From assembly GCF_019799945.1 (NCBI RefSeq), contig NZ_JABGCH010000034.1, forward strand, positions 1 through 45,226: a stretch of 45,226 nucleotides of DNA. The letters are read 5' to 3'. The position numbers were made by a program, and so were the translations under genes. The DNA comes from Modestobacter marinus. Lineage in GTDB: Bacteria; Actinomycetota; Actinomycetes; Mycobacteriales; Geodermatophilaceae. Shown here piece after piece: positions 40,606 to 45,226 of this stretch. Every line of letters begins with the position of its first letter. The stretch's first letter is position 1. The notes beneath the pieces are model-generated. The model did no database searches and was not told where the DNA came from. It worked only from the letters and a program-made list of their open reading frames with translations.

Positions 40606-41088
40606 TCAACGGTGGGTGCGGTGCAGCACGCCCCGCCCTCGCTCGACCGGTGTGTCGCGCACCGGGCCGAAGGCGATGGCCGCGCCGACGACGGCCGTCA
40701 CCAGGTGCAGGATGTTGTCCGCCCAGTTCAGGTTCAGGAAGTCCCAGTCCTGACCGACGGCGAACAGCCCGTAGACGAACGCGGCGCCGTAGCCCGCCAG
40801 CAGCACCAGGCCGTAGGTGCGGGCACCGCGCAGCGTGCGGGAGAGGGCGATGCCGACGACGCCGATCAGGAGGTGCACGACGTTGTGCATCGGGTTGATC
40901 ATGAACCCGAGCAGCGTCTCGCCGTGCGACATCGTCGGACCGGTGTGGTTGCCGAAGAAGTCGGCGAAGCCGGTGATGAAGAAGCCGACGACGCCGATCA
41001 GCGCGTAGACGACGCCGAGGGCGAGGGCGACCTGCTGGGGCCAGGTCATCCCCCGGCGGCCGGTGCCGGGGGCATCTGCAGTGGACAT
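40606..41088 (-). CDS. DUF4383-family membrane protein
   Basis: A 160-residue protein with four predicted helices: [60 protein letters not shown] and [20 protein letters not shown]. The NxxHNxxHLLxG and NxxDNxLHL motifs are those of DUF4383. Function unknown. ATG 41088 has GGAGG at a good distance. Confidence 0.88.
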   Translation of the reverse strand: MSTADAPGTGRRGMTWPQQVALALGVVYALIGVVGFFITGFADFFGNHTGPTMSHGETLLGFMINPMHNVVHLLIGVVGIALSRTLRGARTYGLVLLAGYGAAFVYGLFAVGQDWDFLNLNWADNILHLVTAVVGAAIAFGPVRDTPVERGRGVLHRTHR

Positions 41089-41207
41089 GGGTGGTCCTCC
41101 GTGTGTGGCAGCACCGCCGGGTCTCGGCGGCTCACAGCCACTCCCAGCTTCCGGCCAGTGGGAGGAACCCAGCACCCGATCGGCGACGTCGTTCCCGGAT
41201 CGTGACC

Positions 41208-42857
41208 TCAGGCGGGACGGCGGGTCGGCACCGGCCGGCGGACGACGAACGGGCCGATCGCGAGCAGGTCCACCGGGGCCGAGCCGAAGCACTCCAGCGC
41301 GTCCCGCGGGTCGTCGACCATCGGCCGGCCGGCGGTGTTCAGGCTGGTGTTCACCACCACCGGCAGCCCGGTGCGCCGCTCGAACGCCGCGATCATGCGG
41401 TGCACCAGCGGCTCGGTCTCCGGGTCGATCGTCTGGATCCGCGCCGTCCCGTCGACGTGGGTGACCGTGGGGATGCGGTCCTTCCACTCCGGCGCCACGT
41501 CGTGCACGAACAGCATGTAGGGCGAGGGGATCGGGCCGCGGCTGAAGATCTCCGGCGCCTTCTCCAGCAGCACCATCGGCGCCACCGGCCGGAACTGCTC
41601 GCGGCCCTTCACGTCGTTCATCCGCTCGAGGTTGGCCTCGTAGCCGGGGTGGGCGAGCAGGGAGCGGTGGCCCAGCGCGCGCGGCCCGTACTCGCTGCGG
41701 CCCTGGAACCAGGCGACGATGCCGTTGTCGGCCAGCACCTCGGCGACGGCCTCGGCGACGTCGTCCGGTCGCTCGTAGTCGATCGCGGCGGTCTGCAGCC
41801 ACCGCTCGATCTCCTCGTCGCTCCAGCCCCGGCCGAGCGCGGCGCCGGGCATCGGCTCGGTGCGCTCACCGAGCTCGGCGGCCACGTGCAGCGCGCTGCC
41901 CAGCGCCGTTCCGGCGTCCCCGGCGGCGGGCTGCACCCAGACCTGCTCGAACGGGCTCTCCGCGAGGATCCGGGTGTTCGCCACGCAGTTCAGCGCCGTC
42001 CCGCCGGCGAGGGTCAGGACCTCGTCGCCGGTCTGATCGTGCACCCAGCGGGCCAGGTCGACCAGTACCTCCTCCAGCCGCTGCTGGACGCTGGCGGCCA
42101 GGTCGGCGTGGTCCTCGGTCCAGGCCTCGTCCTTGCCCAGCCGCGGGGCGAACTCGGTGAAGTCGATCCGCTCGGTGACGAAACCGCCGTCCCCCGTCGC
42201 CCGGATCAGCTCGGACAGCTCGCCGAGGAAGCGCGGCTTCCCGTAGGAGGCCATCGCCATGACCTTGAACTCGTCGGAGCTGCGCAGGAAGCCCAGGTGG
42301 TCGGTGAGCTCCTCGTACATCAGGCCGAGCGAGTGCGGCAGCGCCTGGCCGGCGAGCACCTCCAGCCGGCCGTCGACGTAGCGGCCGGCGAGGTGGCTGT
42401 GCGCCTCCCCGCGGCCGTCGAGCACGAGCACCGAGTTGTCCCGCTGCGGAGCGGCCAGCCCGGCGGAGGCCGCGTGCGCCACGTGGTGCTTGACGAACCG
42501 GACCTTGGCCGGGTCGAGCCCGGGCAGCGCGTGGGCCAGGAAGTCCGGGGCCATCTCGGCGTACTTCTTGCGCATCACGTCGCCGTCGTCGAACAGGCCG
42601 GACTCCTCCGGCGTCCCCATGAGGGCGGGGTCGAAGGAGTACGCGACCGCGTCCAGCTCCTCCGGACGGATGCCCGCCGTCTTCAGGCACCACGCGGCGG
42701 ACAGCTCCGGCAGCTCCCAGGCACTCCACGGCAGCGGGCGCTTGCCGTGCTTGCGCCGGCTGAACCGCTCCTCCTCGGCCGCGGCGACGACCTTGCCGTC
42801 GATGACCAGGGCGGCCGCCGGGTCGTGGTAGATGGCGTTGATGCCCAGGACCTTCAC
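41208..42857 (-). CDS. NodU/CmcH-family carbamoyltransferase
   Basis: A 549-residue O-carbamoyltransferase related to NodU, CmcH and TobZ. Starting from carbamoyl phosphate, such enzymes form a carbamoyl-adenylate in a Kae1-like domain and pass it to an alcohol. N-terminal blocks are VLGINAIYHDPAAALVIDGK, AAAEEERFSRRKHGKRP and the metal-binding HHVAHAASA; DGRGEAHSH and LAGGTALNCVANTRIL follow, and the C-terminal domain has EYGPRALGHRSLLAHP, KGREQFRPVAPMVL and VNTSLNTAGRPMVDDP. GTG 42857 gives MKVLGINAIYHD. No antibiotic or nodulation genes are visible around it, so the acceptor is unknown. It is 119 bases from the convergent DUF4383 promoter side and stands alone. Confidence 0.9.
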   Translation of the reverse strand: MKVLGINAIYHDPAAALVIDGKVVAAAEEERFSRRKHGKRPLPWSAWELPELSAAWCLKTAGIRPEELDAVAYSFDPALMGTPEESGLFDDGDVMRKKYAEMAPDFLAHALPGLDPAKVRFVKHHVAHAASAGLAAPQRDNSVLVLDGRGEAHSHLAGRYVDGRLEVLAGQALPHSLGLMYEELTDHLGFLRSSDEFKVMAMASYGKPRFLGELSELIRATGDGGFVTERIDFTEFAPRLGKDEAWTEDHADLAASVQQRLEEVLVDLARWVHDQTGDEVLTLAGGTALNCVANTRILAESPFEQVWVQPAAGDAGTALGSALHVAAELGERTEPMPGAALGRGWSDEEIERWLQTAAIDYERPDDVAEAVAEVLADNGIVAWFQGRSEYGPRALGHRSLLAHPGYEANLERMNDVKGREQFRPVAPMVLLEKAPEIFSRGPIPSPYMLFVHDVAPEWKDRIPTVTHVDGTARIQTIDPETEPLVHRMIAAFERRTGLPVVVNTSLNTAGRPMVDDPRDALECFGSAPVDLLAIGPFVVRRPVPTRRPA

Positions 42858-42955
42858 GCGCGCGCTCCTCCCGGCCGGGCTCCGTTGCGGCCCGGTCCGG
42901 TTTCATGATCACGGGAGTCGGCGCATCCCGCAGGTCGAGCGGCCGGTGCCCGGGG

Positions 42956-43708
42956 TCAGGACCGCTGCCGCACCGCGGCGTGGACGACGTCCGACGCGAC
43001 CTCGCGCAGCCGCGTGCCGGACGCCCGGGAGGTCTCCAGCAGCAGGTGCAGCGCCGTCTCCTCGTCCACGCCGTGCCGGGCCATCAGCACCCCCTTGGCG
43101 GTGCTGATCACGTCCCGGTCCCGGAGGGCGGCCCGCAACCGCGCGCCCGGCTCGTCGGCGTCCTCCCGGAGCCGCGCGGTGGCCAGGGCGGTCGCGGCGT
43201 GCGCGAGCAGGCGCAGCCACTGCTCGTCCCGGTCGTCGAAGGCACCTGGTTCCCCGGCGTACACCGTCAGCGACCCCAGGCCCGCCCCGCCGTCGTCCAG
43301 CGGGACGCTGAGCGCGGCGCCGATCCCCAGGTCCGCGGCCGCCGCAGCCCAGCTCGGCCAGCGCCGGTCGGACCGGACGTCGGGCACCCGGACGACCTCC
43401 CCGTCGCGCCAGGCGCTCTGGCACGGACCCTCGTCCAGCCGGTACTGCAGTTCGTCGGCGGCGGTGACCAGCGGGGTGGTGGCGGCGCACGTGGCCCTGC
43501 CGCCCGTGGCCTGCAGCAGGCTGATCCCGGCGCCGGCGGCGGCCGGGATGCCGCCCTGCGCGAGGCCGGTGACCACCCGGAAGGCGAGGTCGGCGTCCGG
43601 CCCGGGCGGAGGCGTCCCGGCGGGGTGCTCGTCCCGGGACCCCGACCGGATCGACCGGACCTCGGCGACCTCGGCGGGCTGGTCGGCGGCCACCGGACCG
43701 GCCCGCAC
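42956..43708 (-). CDS. GAF and ANTAR domain regulator
   Basis: A 250-residue protein. A GAF domain covers about residues 40-175 (LQYRLDEGPCQSAWRDGEVV, LGIGAALSVPLDDGGAGLGS). The C-terminal ANTAR domain (about 180-245) has LRAALRDRDVISTAKGVLMA, RHGVDEETALHLLLETSRAS. ANTAR proteins bind paired RNA hairpins and prevent termination. GTG 43708 directly abuts the stop of the preceding gene with no ribosome site, so translation is coupled; a start further in, near VRSIRSGS, is possible. Stimulus and target RNA are not visible here. Confidence 0.85.
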   Translation of the reverse strand: MRAGPVAADQPAEVAEVRSIRSGSRDEHPAGTPPPGPDADLAFRVVTGLAQGGIPAAAGAGISLLQATGGRATCAATTPLVTAADELQYRLDEGPCQSAWRDGEVVRVPDVRSDRRWPSWAAAAADLGIGAALSVPLDDGGAGLGSLTVYAGEPGAFDDRDEQWLRLLAHAATALATARLREDADEPGARLRAALRDRDVISTAKGVLMARHGVDEETALHLLLETSRASGTRLREVASDVVHAAVRQRS

Positions 43709-44239
43709 TCAGGCCGGGGTGCCGGCCGGGGCCGGACGGCTGCCGGTCCGGCGCCGGCGGTAGGCCTTGGCCCGGCAGGCCTCGGAGTCGTACACCCGGC
43801 GCCGCCCGCTGTCGGCGGGCTGGCAGAAGGCCCGCTCGCACACGGGGCAGATGCTGGTCATCGTCCGGGACAGCGGCTCCGGCCCGGGATCCGGCGTCCG
43901 GTGCGCGGCCGCCACCACACCCAGCAGCGCGGACAGCGGGCCACCGCTGCCCGGCACGTCGCCCAGGCTGCGCGAGTACGGCGCGCGTGGCGGCGCGAGC
44001 TCGTCCAGGCGCTCGTTGACCGCGTGCGCGACCAGGTCCCGCTCCTCCGCCGGCAGCCGGGTCAGGCCGAGCAGGTAGGCGCCCACCTCTCCCTCACCGG
44101 CGATGCCGCCGAGGGCCAGGTACCGGGTCCACAGCTGGCCGGGGGACAGGCCGCTGCGCTCGAACGCCGCGCGGGTGGCGGCGCACTGCACCTCCGCCGA
44201 GGGCACGCAGCCCGACGTCGGGTCGCTCGTCGGGTCCAT
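43709..44239 (-). CDS. Zinc-finger-like protein upstream of GAF-ANTAR, unknown
   Basis: A 176-residue protein from ATG 44239 (GGGGAG upstream). The N-terminal part is helical (AATRAAFERSGLSPGQLWTR, AEERDLVAHAVNERLDEL). The C-terminus has CPVCERAFCQP then YDSEACRAKAYRRRR, which looks like a treble-clef or CxxC...C zinc site followed by a basic tail able to touch nucleic acid. I do not know a named family. Gene coupling with the ANTAR regulator suggests a shared pathway. Confidence 0.7.
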   Translation of the reverse strand: MDPTSDPTSGCVPSAEVQCAATRAAFERSGLSPGQLWTRYLALGGIAGEGEVGAYLLGLTRLPAEERDLVAHAVNERLDELAPPRAPYSRSLGDVPGSGGPLSALLGVVAAAHRTPDPGPEPLSRTMTSICPVCERAFCQPADSGRRRVYDSEACRAKAYRRRRTGSRPAPAGTPA

Positions 44240-44424
44240 GGCAACTCCCCGAGCCGTACCGGTCGTCCGGTCGACGTCCGCCGCGGTCTCGGCGGTGTCC
44301 TCAGTGTGCCGCGAGCGGTCGCCCATGAGGAGGAGGGGAGCCCTCCCCTGGCCGTTCCCGGTGGGCTGGGTGCATCCTGTGCTCAGCCCCAGAGGTGGGG
44401 AGCCGGGCGACACCGGGAGAGCCC

Positions 44425-45226
44425 GTGACCATCGCACCGTCACGTATCGTCAGTCAGCCCAGTCCTGCGCACGTGGCGGAGAAGGGGTCGCGGCTGCTCC
44501 CCCTGCTGCGGACCACCGATCACAAGGTGATCGGGCTGATGTACACGTTCACGGCGTTCATCTGGTTCTTCCTCGGCGGACTGATGGCGCTGCTGATGCG
44601 CGGCGAGCTGGCCCGCCCGGAGCTGCAGTTCCTCTCCCCCGAGCAGTACAACCAGCTGGTCACGATGCACGGCACGATCATGCTGCTGTTCTTCGCGACG
44701 CCGTTGTTCTTCGCGTTCGCCAACCTGGTCATGCCGCTGCACATCGGATCTCCCGACGTCGCCTTCCCGCGGCTGAACGCCTTCTCCTTCTGGCTGTTCT
44801 TCTTCGGGTCGTCGCTCGCGGTGTCGGGGTTCCTCACCCCGGGCGGCGCGGCCGACTTCGGCTGGTACGCCTACACCCCGCTGTCCACCGGCGCGCACAG
44901 CCCCGGCTCCGGCGGTGACCTGTGGATCGCCGGCCTGGCGGTCAGTGGCCTGGGCACGATCCTGGGCGCGGTCAACTTCATCGCCACCATCGTCTGCCTG
45001 CGGGCCCCGGGCATGACGATGTTCCGGATGTCGATCTTCACCTGGGGCACCCTGACCACCAGCCTGCTGGTCCTCTTCGCCTTCCCGATCCTGACCGCGG
45101 CGCTGTTCGCGCTGCTGGCCGACCGGCACCTGGGCGCGCAGGTGTACACCGCCGCGAACGGCGGGCCGATGCTGTGGCAGCACCTGTTCTGGTTCTTCGG
45201 GCACCCCGAGGTCTACATCATCGCGC
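44425..45226 (+). CDS. ctaD: Cytochrome c oxidase subunit I, 5' part (cut by window end)
   Basis: The first 267 residues of the heme-copper oxidase catalytic subunit, running off the window. After GTG 44425 (GGGAGA upstream) come [40 protein letters not shown] with the heme a His, [19 protein letters not shown], and finally [18 protein letters not shown], the start of the copper B/Tyr-His region. The D-channel-type Asn/Asp patterns are normal. The remaining copper and heme a3 ligands lie outside. The upstream gap 44240-44424 shares promoters with the divergent zinc-finger-like gene; I see no clear motif in it. Confidence 0.93.
   Translation, partial: MTIAPSRIVSQPSPAHVAEKGSRLLPLLRTTDHKVIGLMYTFTAFIWFFLGGLMALLMRGELARPELQFLSPEQYNQLVTMHGTIMLLFFATPLFFAFANLVMPLHIGSPDVAFPRLNAFSFWLFFFGSSLAVSGFLTPGGAADFGWYAYTPLSTGAHSPGSGGDLWIAGLAVSGLGTILGAVNFIATIVCLRAPGMTMFRMSIFTWGTLTTSLLVLFAFPILTAALFALLADRHLGAQVYTAANGGPMLWQHLFWFFGHPEVYIIA

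Noticed and set aside
41091-42908. A 605-codon frame opposite the carbamoyltransferase
   Set aside because: Antisense shadow of a well-identified gene; composition is low in complexity and no motif appears.
44240-44424. ANTAR-target paired hairpins upstream of ctaD
   Set aside because: I looked for two adjacent stems with matching loops and found none that stands out by eye.

Overview
The window is high-GC DNA with frequent GTG starts, 4-bp GTGA gene overlaps and AGGAGG-type ribosome sites. Together with actinobacterial families (Lsr2, GAF-ANTAR, LCP, HemD-winged-helix, DUF4383) this suggests an actinomycete, probably of the Geodermatophilaceae type; the family-level call is inference from protein style, not from a marker gene.

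Region 1 (1-5600) is a scrapyard of mobile DNA. It holds frameshifted IS256 and IS1380 transposase remnants, one intact TIR-NB-ARC-TPR gene (NLR-like, a candidate antiphage defence protein), an lsr2 pseudogene with two frameshifts, a truncated copy of an integrase 3' end joined to an xth 3' end, and a second IS1380 remnant.

Region 2 (5599-13730) is an amide-degradation cluster read leftwards: FmdB-like zinc ribbon, AmiS/UreI amide channel, two formamidase/acetamidase paralogues, a second FmdB, a MOSC protein and a MetX-like alpha/beta hydrolase. A divergent MFS gene is frameshifted and then cut into an N-terminally truncated tyrosine integrase. The integrase stop overlaps the stop of the intact xth gene. 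Because the integrase/xth junction occurs twice (4142-4532 and 13521-13904) in direct orientation, I read the interval as bounded by att scars in the 3' end of xth, with a second, older element to its left.

Region 3 (13726-24528) looks like ordinary chromosome: xth, a frameshifted hemD-regulator fusion, nirD and nirB (assimilatory nitrite reductase), an acyl-ACP desaturase, an LCP-family protein, and lutC/lutB/lutA.

Region 4 (21618-35787) is a divergent L-rhamnose locus. A LacI repressor is followed by lutABC on the minus strand. On the plus strand lie a sugar ABC transporter (ATPase, two permeases, lipoprotein), rhaM, rhaI, a fused aldolase/dehydrogenase (RhaEW type) and rhaB. The genes form one route: rhamnose uptake, anomer conversion, isomerisation, phosphorylation, cleavage to DHAP and lactaldehyde, oxidation to lactate, and lactate oxidation to pyruvate by LutABC. 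Two LacI operators and a good promoter sit in the divergent gap. A 26-bp perfect palindrome covers the rhaB start codon.

Region 5 (35875-45226) carries housekeeping and small genes: a RidA-like protein, a VOC protein with an ArsR regulator, a Tat lipoprotein of the intradiol dioxygenase fold, two small unknown proteins, DUF1801, an acyl-CoA dehydrogenase, DUF4383, a NodU/CmcH-type carbamoyltransferase, a GAF-ANTAR regulator paired with a zinc-finger-like protein, and the start of cytochrome c oxidase subunit I, cut by the window end. I saw no tRNA, rRNA or CRISPR array.
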